Below, piece by piece: positions 9,083 through 19,476 of a DNA stretch of 64,000 nt (its first letter is position 1; every line of letters begins with the position of its first letter). Position numbers and translations under genes: made by a program. The stretch is from Algoriphagus sp. (GTDB lineage: Bacteria; Bacteroidota; Bacteroidia; Cytophagales; Cyclobacteriaceae), in the NCBI RefSeq assembly GCF_030694375.1, contig NZ_JAUXYL010000038.1:434001-498000 (forward strand). The letters are read 5' to 3'. The notes beneath the pieces were generated by a model that made no database searches, had not been told where the DNA came from, and saw only the letters and a program-made list of their open reading frames with translations.

Positions 9083-11191
9083 ATGAGACTTTTAAATGAC
9101 TGGATATCAGAAAGTCTGCTGAATGCCTTGGGATGGGCTTTGGTTCATTCGATTTGGCAGCTCATTTTAATTGCGGCAGCTCTTTGGATTTTGTTGAAAA
9201 TAGCTCACCGGGCAAAACCTTCCACTAAGTATGGACTTGCGGTAGGGGCTTTGGCCTTAGCGTTTGTAGTTTCAATGCTGACATTCGCATATCAATATGA
9301 GGCACAGCCCAGCGTTGCCACGCATATAGCAGCGAGTGGGGATCTTCAGATCTTCTTCGATAATTCGGCGATACTTTTGAGTGAATCGAAGTTTGAGTCA
9401 GGAATCCGGCAGGCTACTGATTGGATTGAGCAAAACATATTCTTGCTGGTTAACTTCTGGTTTTTAGGAGCGCTTTTATTTCTTTTCAGACTTGTCAATA
9501 GTTTCTCAGAAATACGGAGTTTAAGAAAATCCTCTTCTTCGGTGGTTGATTATCAGATTCAACGGGTTGCTTACCGTTTAGCAAACAAAATGGGTGTGAG
9601 CAGAGCGGTCCAACTGAAAATTAGCTCAGTGTGTATTTCGCCCCTCACCTTTGGAGCTTTCAAACCTATTATTCTGCTCCCTGTAGGCTTGCTGTTTCAG
9701 CTTTCACCTGCCCAGCTCGAAGCAATTATTGCACATGAATTGGCGCATGTGAAGCGCAATGATTACCTCGCCAACTTGCTTCTTTCGGTCATGGAAATCT
9801 TGTTCTTCTTTCATCCTTGTTATTGGTGGATCAACAATACTATAAAAGAACTCCGTGAAAATGCCGCAGATGACCTGGTCTTGAAATCTGGAATTGATCC
9901 CAAAAATCTAGCAACCAGCTTGGCGGAAGTCATCAATTTTGCACAGCAAAATCCACCCGAGTTGGCACTTGCCGCAGGCAAAAAAAGAAATCCAACACTT
10001 CAGCGAATCAAGCGGATACTAGGTTATCCCGCTCAAAATTATCCTCAAAACCCTATTATTTCTATCCCTATGTTACTTACCTTATTTCTCAGCGTCGGAC
10101 TGATGGCAAGTGCCCAACAGGACGCTACTAAACAAACAAGCTTAGCCACTTCCAAAGCACCAATCGCTGTGATTGAGCCTACGTATCATGATCCTTTTGC
10201 TCAGGATACTGTCATTAAAAAATTCATTGAGCCAAAATCTACTGAAACCGGGTCGGGTAGTGAAAAAAACCGCATGGTTTTCTCCGATGACAATGGAAAT
10301 AGGTATCAGATCATTGGCGATTTGTTGATTTCGGGAAAAGACACGATAGCACTCAGCCCCAAAGCAAAAGCTATGTTGGACAAATTGAGGGCTTTTGATT
10401 CTGAAAATATGCCTCATTTGGAGGTGCCTGCTGCCCCGATATTTCCGGTAGATATGGCTTTGGCACCCGTTCCAAAATTTGATTTTGAGGAGAAAATGCC
10501 AGTATTGGCAGCGTTTGGTCCTGCCCCTCAGATAGATATGTCTGAATTTCCCATGCCTGTTATGGACTTCGTGCCCCCGGTCATGCCCGTGATGGATATG
10601 TATTTTGAATTCCCATTCGACAAGGCCCTGACTTCATTTCCACTCGCTTTTGACACAACGAAAATGAGTAAGGATGAGAAAGAAAAATGGAAAAAAGAGG
10701 TAGAATTCAATTCCAAAGCATGGGCTAAAGAGGCCGAGGAAGTATCCAAAAAATGGGAGAAACACTCAGCAGAGTGGGAAGCCAAATTCGAAAAGGAATT
10801 TCAGCCCAAACTCAAAGAATTCGAAATCAAAATGAAAGAATGGGAGGCAGCAAATGGTCCTAGAATGAAGGAATTCGAACAGAAGATGGCAGAGTGGCAA
10901 GCTGCACACGAGCCTAAGATGAAAGAATTTGAGGCCAAGATGAACGAATGGCATAAAGCCAATAAGCCCAAGATGATGGAGTTCGAACTAAAAATGAAAG
11001 AGTGGGAAGCTGAGCAGAAACCTAAAATGAAAGAATTCGAGCAGAAAATGAAAGAATGGGAAGCCGCTCAAAAACCAAAAATGGAGGAGTTCCAACGAAA
11101 GATGGAAATATGGCAAAAGGAGCATCAGGCCAAGCTTCAGGAATTTCAAAAACTGATACAACAAGAACTCAAAAAAGATGACAATAAATAA
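9083..11191 (+). CDS. M56 family (BlaR1-like) membrane metallopeptidase with repetitive C-terminal tail
   Basis: AIIAHELAHVKRNDYL HExxH motif, N-terminal TM helices, starts 2 nt after the blaI stop; C-terminal 18-aa repeats. Confidence 0.93.
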   Translation: MRLLNDWISESLLNALGWALVHSIWQLILIAAALWILLKIAHRAKPSTKYGLAVGALALAFVVSMLTFAYQYEAQPSVATHIAASGDLQIFFDNSAILLSESKFESGIRQATDWIEQNIFLLVNFWFLGALLFLFRLVNSFSEIRSLRKSSSSVVDYQIQRVAYRLANKMGVSRAVQLKISSVCISPLTFGAFKPIILLPVGLLFQLSPAQLEAIIAHELAHVKRNDYLANLLLSVMEILFFFHPCYWWINNTIKELRENAADDLVLKSGIDPKNLATSLAEVINFAQQNPPELALAAGKKRNPTLQRIKRILGYPAQNYPQNPIISIPMLLTLFLSVGLMASAQQDATKQTSLATSKAPIAVIEPTYHDPFAQDTVIKKFIEPKSTETGSGSEKNRMVFSDDNGNRYQIIGDLLISGKDTIALSPKAKAMLDKLRAFDSENMPHLEVPAAPIFPVDMALAPVPKFDFEEKMPVLAAFGPAPQIDMSEFPMPVMDFVPPVMPVMDMYFEFPFDKALTSFPLAFDTTKMSKDEKEKWKKEVEFNSKAWAKEAEEVSKKWEKHSAEWEAKFEKEFQPKLKEFEIKMKEWEAANGPRMKEFEQKMAEWQAAHEPKMKEFEAKMNEWHKANKPKMMEFELKMKEWEAEQKPKMKEFEQKMKEWEAAQKPKMEEFQRKMEIWQKEHQAKLQEFQKLIQQELKKDDNK
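10808..11131 (+). repeat. in-gene tandem repeat, 54-bp/18-aa unit, about 6 copies plus a degenerate end
   Basis: KLKEFEIKMKEWEAANGP / RMKEFEQKMAEWQAAHEP / KMKEFEAKMNEWHKANKP / KMMEFELKMKEWEAEQKP / KMKEFEQKMKEWEAAQKP / KMEEFQRKMEIWQKEHQA. Confidence 0.9.
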
Positions 11192-11217
11192 TTAATTGTG
11201 TGTTAATGCTTAGATAA

Positions 11218-11247
11218 AGACCTGTCCTTTGGGCAGGTCTTTTTTTA
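11218..11247 (+). terminator. intrinsic terminator after the M56 gene
   Basis: AGACCTGTCC-TTT-GGGCAGGTCT followed by T7. Confidence 0.9.
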
Positions 11248-11359
11248 TTTTTTTGACGGGAAATTCGCCCACTTTTTGATTTCTCAATGAAATCAATGGG
11301 AAATTCACCCACTTAATTGAAATCTCTGAAGTCAATTCCTTTTTTGAGATGTTCTTATT

Positions 11360-11380
11360 GCCGTAAAACGGCCTTTTTTA
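11360..11380 (+). terminator. second short intrinsic terminator
   Basis: GCCGT-AAA-ACGGC followed by CTTTTTTATTT. Confidence 0.5.
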
Positions 11381-11504
11381 TTTGAATATGGGGGTTTTAG
11401 GGACACTTTGTGGAGGAGCTTAACGCCTTGACTATCAATAAAAATTTCTTCGATTTTTTTGAAAAAACATTGGCTTGGATGAAACTTTTGTCTACTTTTA
11501 ATTC

Positions 11505-11540
11505 AAAGTGGGAAAAAGTGGGGGAAAGTGGTAGAATGTG
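11505..11540 (+). promoter_or_regulatory. putative MraZ-binding box array
   Basis: AAAGTG at 11505, 11515 and 11525 (exact 10-bp period) plus degenerate AATGTG at 11535; -7-like TACTTTTG at 11554-11561. Confidence 0.75.
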
Positions 11541-11598
11541 AAGTTCATTTTGCTACTTTTGTTTTTACTTCAAACTCATCAAATAGAAGAGTCAGGAT

Positions 11599-12033
11599 AT
11601 GTTCAATTGTCGATATGATTGTAAGCTGGATCCCAAAGGACGTCTGGTTTTGCCTTCCAAAATAAAGGGGGCAATACCGGAGGCCAATGGGAGTGCGCTT
11701 ATGCTTCAAATGGCAGCTGACAAATGTCTTAAACTCTATCCGATGGTTGAGTTTCGAAAACTGGAAAGTCAGGTAAATGCGCTTTCGGATCACAATGAAG
11801 AGACTCGCAGATTGAAGCGATCTTTTTTCACTCGTATCACTGAGGTAGAACTGGACAGCGCTGGTCGCTTTTTGATTCCAAAAGCCTTTCAGGAATACGC
11901 AGGTCTCGATAAGGATGTGATTCTGGTTGGAGTAGGTAGCAAAATTGAAATGTGGAGTGCGGATCGGTATAAGGACTTTGTAATCGAAGACGATATCGAA
12001 ATGTCACAACAGATGGAAAAATATCTCTCCTGA
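11599..12033 (+). CDS. mraZ: division/cell wall cluster transcriptional repressor MraZ
   Basis: CKLDPKGRLVLPSKIK and ELDSAGRFLIPKAFQEYAGL (two DxxGR AbrB-like halves); first gene of the dcw cluster. Confidence 0.95.
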   Translation: MFNCRYDCKLDPKGRLVLPSKIKGAIPEANGSALMLQMAADKCLKLYPMVEFRKLESQVNALSDHNEETRRLKRSFFTRITEVELDSAGRFLIPKAFQEYAGLDKDVILVGVGSKIEMWSADRYKDFVIEDDIEMSQQMEKYLS

Positions 12034-12037
12034 AGCT

Positions 12038-12949
12038 ATGACATCTGCTAATTATCATATCCCAGTGATGCTCGCCCAATGCACTGAAGGCTTGGCTATT
12101 GACCCTAATGGGATCTATGTCGATGTGACATTTGGAGGCGGAGGGCATTCTCGAGAAATCCTGAAGCAATTGGACAAAGGTCATCTTTATGGATTTGACC
12201 AAGACATTGATGCATTGGCCAATGCGCCACAGGATGAGCGGTTCACTTTTGTGCAGGCCAATTTCCGGGATATTAAAAGATACTTGAGGCTGTACGGGGT
12301 AAAGAAAGTTGACGGAATACTGGCTGACTTGGGGATCTCCTCGCATCAGATAGATGTGCCGGGACGTGGTTTTTCGACCAGATTCAGTGGCGAACTCGAT
12401 ATGCGAATGAATCAATCCGCTGATCTAAGTGCCAAGGAGGTTTTGAATACCTACGATGAAGGAAAGCTTCACAAGATTCTTGGAATCTATGGAGAAGTAA
12501 AAAACGCAAAAACTTTGGCGCAGGCTATCGTGTCCGAACGAGCCCAGACACCTTTTGAAACGACGGAAGGATTTACTGCTTTTCTGAAAAAATATGCTCC
12601 CCGTGGCAAAGACTTCAAATATTACGCACAGGTTTTTCAGGCCTTAAGGATTGAAGTCAACGATGAAATGGGGGCTTTGGAGGAAATGTTGCTTAGCGCA
12701 GTGGAGCTACTGAAGCCTGAGGGCAGGCTGGTAGTGATGAGCTATCACAGTCTGGAAGACAGGCTCGTCAAAAACCTGATTGCCAAAGGCAAATTCCAAG
12801 GGGAGGTAGAGAAGGATTTTTACGGAAATCTCATCAGGCCCCTGGAGCCGGTTAGTAGGGGATCAGTCGTAGCAGGCGAGGCAGAAGTAGCCGCAAATCC
12901 AAGAGCAAGGAGTGCCAAATTGAGAATAGCGAAAAAGACAGGGAAATGA
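12038..12949 (+). CDS. rsmH: 16S rRNA (cytosine(1402)-N4)-methyltransferase
   Basis: HIPVMLAQCTEGLAIDPNGIYVDVTFGGGGHSREIL; ILADLGISSHQID. Confidence 0.96.
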   Translation: MTSANYHIPVMLAQCTEGLAIDPNGIYVDVTFGGGGHSREILKQLDKGHLYGFDQDIDALANAPQDERFTFVQANFRDIKRYLRLYGVKKVDGILADLGISSHQIDVPGRGFSTRFSGELDMRMNQSADLSAKEVLNTYDEGKLHKILGIYGEVKNAKTLAQAIVSERAQTPFETTEGFTAFLKKYAPRGKDFKYYAQVFQALRIEVNDEMGALEEMLLSAVELLKPEGRLVVMSYHSLEDRLVKNLIAKGKFQGEVEKDFYGNLIRPLEPVSRGSVVAGEAEVAANPRARSAKLRIAKKTGK

Positions 12950-13332
12950 GTCAGAATACCTTTAAGAAGAAACTAAAGGCTGGGAATGCTCCAAAAAAAG
13001 CAGGCCCGGGGAAGACGATTTTCACTTGGATGGAAGATAAGTTGGACGTCAAAGGGATCCTGGGAGAAGGGGTACCTGTACAGCTTGTACCTCCTGTGGG
13101 CTTTCTGGTATTGCTTGCGCTGATCTACATTTTCAGCAATCATAGAGCTGAAAGTATGGTTCGGAAAATCGAAAAAGCCCAGCAGGAAGTAGAAGACCTT
13201 CGGGCTGATGTCACCACGCTGGAGGCAGAATATATGCAAAGCAGCATGCAGTCAGAAGTGGCTAAGCGAGTGGCTAAGCTTGAAATTTATGAATTGAATC
13301 AACCGCCGATCAAAATCGAGGTAAAAAAGTGA
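12946..13332 (+). CDS. ftsL: FtsL-like cell division protein
   Basis: Single TM followed by coiled coil, located between rsmH and ftsI; ATGA overlap with rsmH. Confidence 0.75.
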   Translation: MSQNTFKKKLKAGNAPKKAGPGKTIFTWMEDKLDVKGILGEGVPVQLVPPVGFLVLLALIYIFSNHRAESMVRKIEKAQQEVEDLRADVTTLEAEYMQSSMQSEVAKRVAKLEIYELNQPPIKIEVKK

Positions 13333-15437
13333 ATATTAAACGCTCCATAGTGCTCCGAGTGAGGGTGATTTTCATCCTGGTTGCTTTGGCTGCCTGCGCG
13401 ATCCCGTACAAGATCGCCGTGGTGCAGGTAAGGGAGGGAGAGAAATGGAGGGCAAAAGCCGAGCAAGTCAACTTCCAATACCGGGAAGTGCCAGCCACAC
13501 GGGGAAACATCTATGCCACAGACGGGAGCCTCTTGGCTACCAGCTTACCCTTTTATCGGGTAGCGATAGACCCGACGATGGCCAAGGATTCCAAATTCAA
13601 GTCAGGAATTGATTCACTTGCCAGAAACTTGGCCGGATTTTATAAAGACAAGTCTGCCACGGCTTACAAGCGTATGATTCAGGATGCCAGGGGAGACAAA
13701 AAGCGCTTCCTCATCCTCAACAGAAAGCAGATTGGCTATCAGGATATGCAAAAAATGACCGCATGGCCGATTTTTAGAGAAGGCCGCTTGGGTGGTGGAG
13801 TGATTTTCGAAAAAGTAGAAAAGCGATACAGACCTTTTAATTCATTGGCAAGCCGAACTGTCGGCTTTTTGAATGAAGACGACTACGGTGCAGGAATCGA
13901 ATACAGCTTCAATAATTACCTCAAAGGAAAAGATGGAAAAGCCTTGTTTCAAAGACTGGCCGGAGGAATTTGGAAGCCTGTTTTTGACGCGGAGGATATC
14001 AAGCCTGATAACGGCTACGACGTATTTACCACTTTGGATGTAAACATTCAGGATGTAGCGGAGACTGCGCTGAGGAGACAACTGACTGACAGAAATGCAG
14101 CTTTTGGTTCCGTGATTGTGATGGAAGTAAAGACAGGCCACATCAAGGCAATGTCCAATTTGCAGCGCAACAAGAGTGGCCTGGGCTATTCCGAAAGTTA
14201 CAATTATGCAGTAGGGGATATCGGAAATACCGAGCCTGGATCGACTTTCAAGTTGGTCTCGATGTTGGCGCTTTTGGAAGAAAACAAAATCAGTCTGAAT
14301 GAGACAATCGAAACCGGAAACGGTGCGCACAGATTCTACAATCAGACGATGTATGATGCCAAAAATGGCGGTTATGGCACAATCACCATTCGGGAAGCCT
14401 TCGAAAAATCGTCCAATGTGGCGATTTCAAAGCTGGTAGATATGCACTTTGGATCCAGTCCATCCAAGTTTATGGCTTACATGGATAAAGCCGGTATTGC
14501 CGAGCCATTCGATCTGCAGCTTACAGGGGAAGGAAAACCATTTTTCAAAAAGCCGGGGTCAAAAACCTGGTACGGAACCTCGCTTCCATGGATTTCCATT
14601 GGATATGAATCCAAGGTTAATCCCATCCATACCTTGGCACTTTACAACGCAGTGGCAAATAACGGAGTCATGATGAAGCCGCTGTTTGTAAAAGCAGTAG
14701 GTAGAGGCAATACATTGATGGAGAAGTTTGAGCCTCAGGTTTTGAGAAAGCAAATCGCCTCTGAAAAAACGATAAAGCACCTTCAGGAGCTTTTGGAAGG
14801 GGTGGTGTTGAGAGGCACAGCAAGAAACATCCTGAACGATAACTATAAAATCGCAGGAAAAACCGGGACAGCACAGAAAATCGTCAACGGGAAATATACC
14901 GAAACCTACTACACCAGCTTTGCGGGATATTTTCCTGCTGATCGACCCAAGTACAGCATGATCATCGTGATCGATAGTCCCAAAGGTATTGCTGCATATG
15001 GGGGCGATGTATCTGCTCCGGTTTTCAAAGAAATCGCAGATCGAATCTATGCTTTAGACATGGAATTGAATCCGGTGGATCAGTCCAAGATTTACATGGC
15101 TGAAAATCAAATCAGCAAAATGCCTTACATCAGTGCCGGAAAAGGGGAGGAGCTTCAGGGGATTTTTGATGAATTGGGTATCAAAGTGAAAAGCCCAGGC
15201 ACCGAAGATTGGGTGAAAGCTTCCCTGATCTCTGAAAATTTTGATTTGAGAATCAATGAGACTGAAAAGCCGACTGTGCCGGATGTCTCAGGTATGCCAC
15301 TTCGAGATGCACTTTTTGTCCTGGAAAATAAGGGGCTTAAGGTGAACTACAGTGGCAAAGGTCGTGTGGTGGAGCAATCGCTAGCTCCGGGCACACAGCT
15401 TAGCCCAAATGCAACAATCAACTTGGTATTAGGATGA
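13329..15437 (+). CDS. ftsI: penicillin-binding protein (FtsI/PBP3 type) with C-terminal PASTA domain
   Basis: PGSTFKLVSMLALLE (SxxK), KSSN motif and KTGTAQK; PASTA VPDVSGMPLRDALFVLENKGLKV. Confidence 0.95.
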   Translation: MNIKRSIVLRVRVIFILVALAACAIPYKIAVVQVREGEKWRAKAEQVNFQYREVPATRGNIYATDGSLLATSLPFYRVAIDPTMAKDSKFKSGIDSLARNLAGFYKDKSATAYKRMIQDARGDKKRFLILNRKQIGYQDMQKMTAWPIFREGRLGGGVIFEKVEKRYRPFNSLASRTVGFLNEDDYGAGIEYSFNNYLKGKDGKALFQRLAGGIWKPVFDAEDIKPDNGYDVFTTLDVNIQDVAETALRRQLTDRNAAFGSVIVMEVKTGHIKAMSNLQRNKSGLGYSESYNYAVGDIGNTEPGSTFKLVSMLALLEENKISLNETIETGNGAHRFYNQTMYDAKNGGYGTITIREAFEKSSNVAISKLVDMHFGSSPSKFMAYMDKAGIAEPFDLQLTGEGKPFFKKPGSKTWYGTSLPWISIGYESKVNPIHTLALYNAVANNGVMMKPLFVKAVGRGNTLMEKFEPQVLRKQIASEKTIKHLQELLEGVVLRGTARNILNDNYKIAGKTGTAQKIVNGKYTETYYTSFAGYFPADRPKYSMIIVIDSPKGIAAYGGDVSAPVFKEIADRIYALDMELNPVDQSKIYMAENQISKMPYISAGKGEELQGIFDELGIKVKSPGTEDWVKASLISENFDLRINETEKPTVPDVSGMPLRDALFVLENKGLKVNYSGKGRVVEQSLAPGTQLSPNATINLVLG

Positions 15438-16897
15438 AAGTGCTCAAGGACATATTGTATAAAGTATCACTGACCTCGACCATCGGAGACATGGAGATTC
15501 GGGTGAGCAGTATTGTCTTTGACAGTAGAAATGTGATGGCAAGAAGTGCTTTCGTTGCTATTGCGGGAACTCAGGTAGACGGACACGAATTCATTGCCAC
15601 TGCCTTAAAAAAAGGGGCAACGGTCATCATCTGTGAAAAACTTCCTGAGGAAATCACTGAGGGAATAACCTATGTCCAGGTGGTGAATTCCGCGAAAGCA
15701 TTGGGCATTATCGCCTCTAACTTTTTTGATAATCCTTCGGAAAAAATCAAGGTTGTCGGAGTAACGGGCACCAACGGAAAAACCACTACCGTGACCCTAT
15801 TGCATCAGCTGTTTGTTGCGATGGGCTACAGCACGGGATTGCTTTCTACAGTAGAAAATAAGATAAACGAGGAAGTCATCCCGGCTACCCATACTACACC
15901 GGATGCGGTCAGTGTGCAGGCCTTGCTTCGCAAAATGGTAGATGAAGGCTGTACGCATTGCTTCATGGAGGCAAGTTCACATGCGATTGTTCAGGAGCGG
16001 ATCGCAGGATTAAAGCTCGCAGGAGCTGTTTTCACCAATATCACCCACGACCATCTCGACTATCACGGGACCTTTGATGAATACATCAAAGCCAAGAAAA
16101 AGCTGTTTGATGAGCTTCCGAAGGATGCTTTTGCATTGGTAAACGGAGATGACAGACGTGGCTCCGTCATGCTTCAAAACTGCAAGGCGGCACACCACAC
16201 TTTTGCATTGAAGACTTCAGCAGATTTTAAGGCAAAAATTATTTCGAATACACTCGAAGGACTCGAGCTGGATATCAACGGCAAACAGATCTGGTTCCGG
16301 ATGATCGGAGCATTTAATGCTTACAATTTGCTTGGAGCCTTAGGTGTTGCCTCGCTTTTGGGAGAGGATGAAGATGAAGTCCTTCGTGCGCTGTCGGCCA
16401 TCAAAGGGGCAAAAGGGAGATTTGACAGAATATCCATCGGCGGGATCATCGCAATTGTAGATTATGCCCATACGCCGGATGCGCTGGACAATGTCCTGAA
16501 AACCATCAACGGTGTTCGCACTGGCAACGAACAACTGATCACCGTGGTCGGCTGTGGAGGCAATCGGGACAAAACCAAGCGTCCCATCATGGCCAAGTTG
16601 GCGGTAAGCGAAAGCAATAAGGCCATTTTCACCTCAGATAATCCCCGTTTCGAAGATCCTATGGCGATACTTCGGGAAATGCAGGCTGGAGTTGGGCCTT
16701 CAGAGGTCCGAAAAACCCTGACTATTGAAGATCGACGAGAAGCGATCAAAACAGCCGTGATGCTTTCCAAAAAAGGAGATATCATCCTGATTGCGGGAAA
16801 GGGACACGAAGATTACCAAGAAATCCAAGGAGTAAAACACCACTTTGACGATGCGGAAGTCGTGACTGAGATTCTAGAACAATTGACGAGAAACTGA
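15434..16897 (+). CDS. murE: UDP-N-acetylmuramoyl-L-alanyl-D-glutamate--2,6-diaminopimelate ligase
   Basis: [28 protein letters not shown]; dcw position. Confidence 0.95.
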   Translation: MKVLKDILYKVSLTSTIGDMEIRVSSIVFDSRNVMARSAFVAIAGTQVDGHEFIATALKKGATVIICEKLPEEITEGITYVQVVNSAKALGIIASNFFDNPSEKIKVVGVTGTNGKTTTVTLLHQLFVAMGYSTGLLSTVENKINEEVIPATHTTPDAVSVQALLRKMVDEGCTHCFMEASSHAIVQERIAGLKLAGAVFTNITHDHLDYHGTFDEYIKAKKKLFDELPKDAFALVNGDDRRGSVMLQNCKAAHHTFALKTSADFKAKIISNTLEGLELDINGKQIWFRMIGAFNAYNLLGALGVASLLGEDEDEVLRALSAIKGAKGRFDRISIGGIIAIVDYAHTPDALDNVLKTINGVRTGNEQLITVVGCGGNRDKTKRPIMAKLAVSESNKAIFTSDNPRFEDPMAILREMQAGVGPSEVRKTLTIEDRREAIKTAVMLSKKGDIILIAGKGHEDYQEIQGVKHHFDDAEVVTEILEQLTRN

Positions 16898-16898
16898 T

Positions 16899-18110
16899 AT
16901 GTTATACCCCATTTTTGACTACTTAGATCGAGTATTGGACATTCCGGGAACGGGTGTGTTTCGCTACATCTCGTTCCGTGCGGGTATGGCAGCGGTTTTT
17001 TCACTGATCATTACCATCACATTTGGCGAAGCCATCATCAACTGGATCCGCAGAAAGCAAATCGGAGAGACTGTTCGTGATTTGGGATTGGAAGGTCAGG
17101 CGCAGAAAAAAGGAACCCCTACCATGGGTGGTTTGATGATGATCGCTGCAATCCTGATTCCAACCCTCCTGTTTGCGAATCTTAACAATGTCTACATTAT
17201 TCTTTTACTGATTTCCACGGTTTGGCTGGGATTGATTGGGTTTTTGGATGATTACATCAAAGTATTTCGCAAAAACAAAGATGGACTTAAAGGCCGATTC
17301 AAGATCATCGGTCAGATCGGAATCGGAATTATCGTGGGGGCTACGCTCTATTATAATGATGATGTAGTTATCCGTAAGTTTTCCACTCCGGTTTCCATCG
17401 AGGAAGGGATTGTGGAGACCCCATCATTTCAGGATGTAAAAGCGCTACGGACTACCATTCCTTTTGTTAAAAACAACGAGTTGGACTATGAGCGTGTACT
17501 TGGGTTCATGGGAGAGTCCATGGTTCCGGTTCTTTATATTTTGGTTGCAATTTTCATCATTACAGCGGTCTCCAATGGAGCAAACATCACAGATGGAATT
17601 GACGGTTTGGCGGCCGGAACTTCTGCAATTATCGGCTTAGCAATTGCGATTTTCGCCTATCTGAGCGGTAACGCCATCTTCTCCCAATACTTGAATATCA
17701 TGTACATCCCCAATTCCGGGGAGCTCGTGATTTTTTCAGCAGCTTTTATCGGCGCATGTATTGGGTTCCTTTGGTACAATGCCTATCCGGCGCAGGTTTT
17801 CATGGGCGATACAGGCTCATTGATGCTTGGAGGAGTGATTGCGGTTTTGGCTTTGACGCTTCGCAAAGAGCTTCTGATCCCGATCACCTGTGGAATATTC
17901 CTGATCGAAAGTGTGAGTGTCATGCTCCAAGTGGGCTATTTCAAATACACTCGAAAAAAATACGGTGAGGGACGCAGGATTTTCCTGATGTCTCCTCTTC
18001 ATCATCATTACCAAAAGAAAGGAATACCTGAAGCGAAAATTGTGACCCGCTTCTGGATCGTCGGCATTTTGCTGGCAGTGATCTCCTTGGCCACTTTGAA
18101 ACTGAGATAG
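16899..18110 (+). CDS. mraY: phospho-N-acetylmuramoyl-pentapeptide-transferase
   Basis: [52 protein letters not shown]. Confidence 0.97.
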   Translation: MLYPIFDYLDRVLDIPGTGVFRYISFRAGMAAVFSLIITITFGEAIINWIRRKQIGETVRDLGLEGQAQKKGTPTMGGLMMIAAILIPTLLFANLNNVYIILLLISTVWLGLIGFLDDYIKVFRKNKDGLKGRFKIIGQIGIGIIVGATLYYNDDVVIRKFSTPVSIEEGIVETPSFQDVKALRTTIPFVKNNELDYERVLGFMGESMVPVLYILVAIFIITAVSNGANITDGIDGLAAGTSAIIGLAIAIFAYLSGNAIFSQYLNIMYIPNSGELVIFSAAFIGACIGFLWYNAYPAQVFMGDTGSLMLGGVIAVLALTLRKELLIPITCGIFLIESVSVMLQVGYFKYTRKKYGEGRRIFLMSPLHHHYQKKGIPEAKIVTRFWIVGILLAVISLATLKLR

Positions 18111-18120
18111 TAAAATAAAT

Positions 18121-19476
18121 ATGAAACAAATAGCCATCCTCGGAGCCGGAGAAAGCGGATTGGGAGCAGCACTGCTCGCCAAGCGGGAAGGCTATGGGGT
18201 TTGGGTATCTGATTCAGGAATGATATCAGCCGAGCGAAAAAATGCACTTCAGGATGCAGGTATCAGCTTTGAGGAAGGTGGTCATGACGAGTCAAAAGTT
18301 CTTTCCTGCGATCTGATAATCAAAAGCCCCGGTATTCCTACCAAGGCTCCTTTGGTGAAAAAGGCGATGAATGAAGGGATTCCGGTCGTAGATGAGCTGG
18401 AATTTGCCTACCGATACAGTGCAGGGAAAGTGATTGCCATCACCGGAACAAACGGGAAAACGACCACCACACTTTTGACCTATCACTTGCTCAAAGAAGC
18501 GGGATATGATGTCGGTCTTGCCGGAAATGTCGGTCAGAGTTGGGCAGGTCAGCTGGTCAATCAGGACCACGACTGGTGGGTGATTGAGGTGTCAAGCTTT
18601 CAGATTGACGGTTTTCAGTGCTTTAAACCGACCATCGGGATATTGACCAATATTACTCCGGATCATTTGGATCGCTACGACTACAAAATAGACAACTACA
18701 TCTTTTCCAAAATGAGCTTGTTCAAAAACATGACTCAGCGCGAAAAGGGAATTGCATTTCGAGAGGATCCCTTGACAAAGAAAGGCTTGGAGATGAAAAA
18801 GCTCAAGACCGATTTCCATTGGATTTCCCTTTCCGAGAAGCAGGGCAAGGGTGGGTACAGTGATGGGAAAACACTGGAGCTTGCTGCTAATGGAAATTCC
18901 GCAAGTATTTCTGTTTCGGGACTTTCCATCCAAGGGAAACATAATATTCTGAATGCACTGTGTGCCGGGACGGCTGCCCTAATGGCAGGATTGACCGAGT
19001 CTCAATTAATCCAAGGCTATAAAACATTCAAAAATGCGCCGCATCGCATGGAGCTAGTCCGGGAAATGGACGGGGTTCGCTTTGTCAATGACAGCAAAGG
19101 AACCAATGTCGAGGCGACCTATTACGCGTTGGGTAGCTACGTCGAGCCTCTGATCTGGATTGCTGGTGGAGTGGACAAAGGAAATGATTATTCAGTACTG
19201 AATGACTTGGTGGATAATGGAAAAGTAAAAGTTCTGATTTGCCTGGGAACAGACAATGAAAAGCTAAAGGAGGCTTTTGCGGGGATCATTTCCACCATCA
19301 AAGAAACTCAGGATATAAGTGAAGCAGTGGTTTGGGGTCAGGAATTGGCCGAAAAGGGAGAAGTGGTTTTGCTTTCTCCGGCATGTGCCAGCTTTGATTT
19401 ATTCAAAAATTATGAAGACCGCGGTGATCGGTTTCGCTCAGCGGTTTTGGGATTAAAAGAAAAACAGAAAGCATGA
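18121..19476 (+). CDS. murD: UDP-N-acetylmuramoylalanine--D-glutamate ligase
   Basis: [29 protein letters not shown]; dcw position. Confidence 0.95.
   Translation: MKQIAILGAGESGLGAALLAKREGYGVWVSDSGMISAERKNALQDAGISFEEGGHDESKVLSCDLIIKSPGIPTKAPLVKKAMNEGIPVVDELEFAYRYSAGKVIAITGTNGKTTTTLLTYHLLKEAGYDVGLAGNVGQSWAGQLVNQDHDWWVIEVSSFQIDGFQCFKPTIGILTNITPDHLDRYDYKIDNYIFSKMSLFKNMTQREKGIAFREDPLTKKGLEMKKLKTDFHWISLSEKQGKGGYSDGKTLELAANGNSASISVSGLSIQGKHNILNALCAGTAALMAGLTESQLIQGYKTFKNAPHRMELVREMDGVRFVNDSKGTNVEATYYALGSYVEPLIWIAGGVDKGNDYSVLNDLVDNGKVKVLICLGTDNEKLKEAFAGIISTIKETQDISEAVVWGQELAEKGEVVLLSPACASFDLFKNYEDRGDRFRSAVLGLKEKQKA

Noticed and set aside
11837-12415. 192-aa minus-strand ORF
   Set aside because: Antisense to mraZ/rsmH; shadow ORF.
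13842-14330. 162-aa minus-strand ORF
   Set aside because: Antisense to ftsI; shadow ORF.
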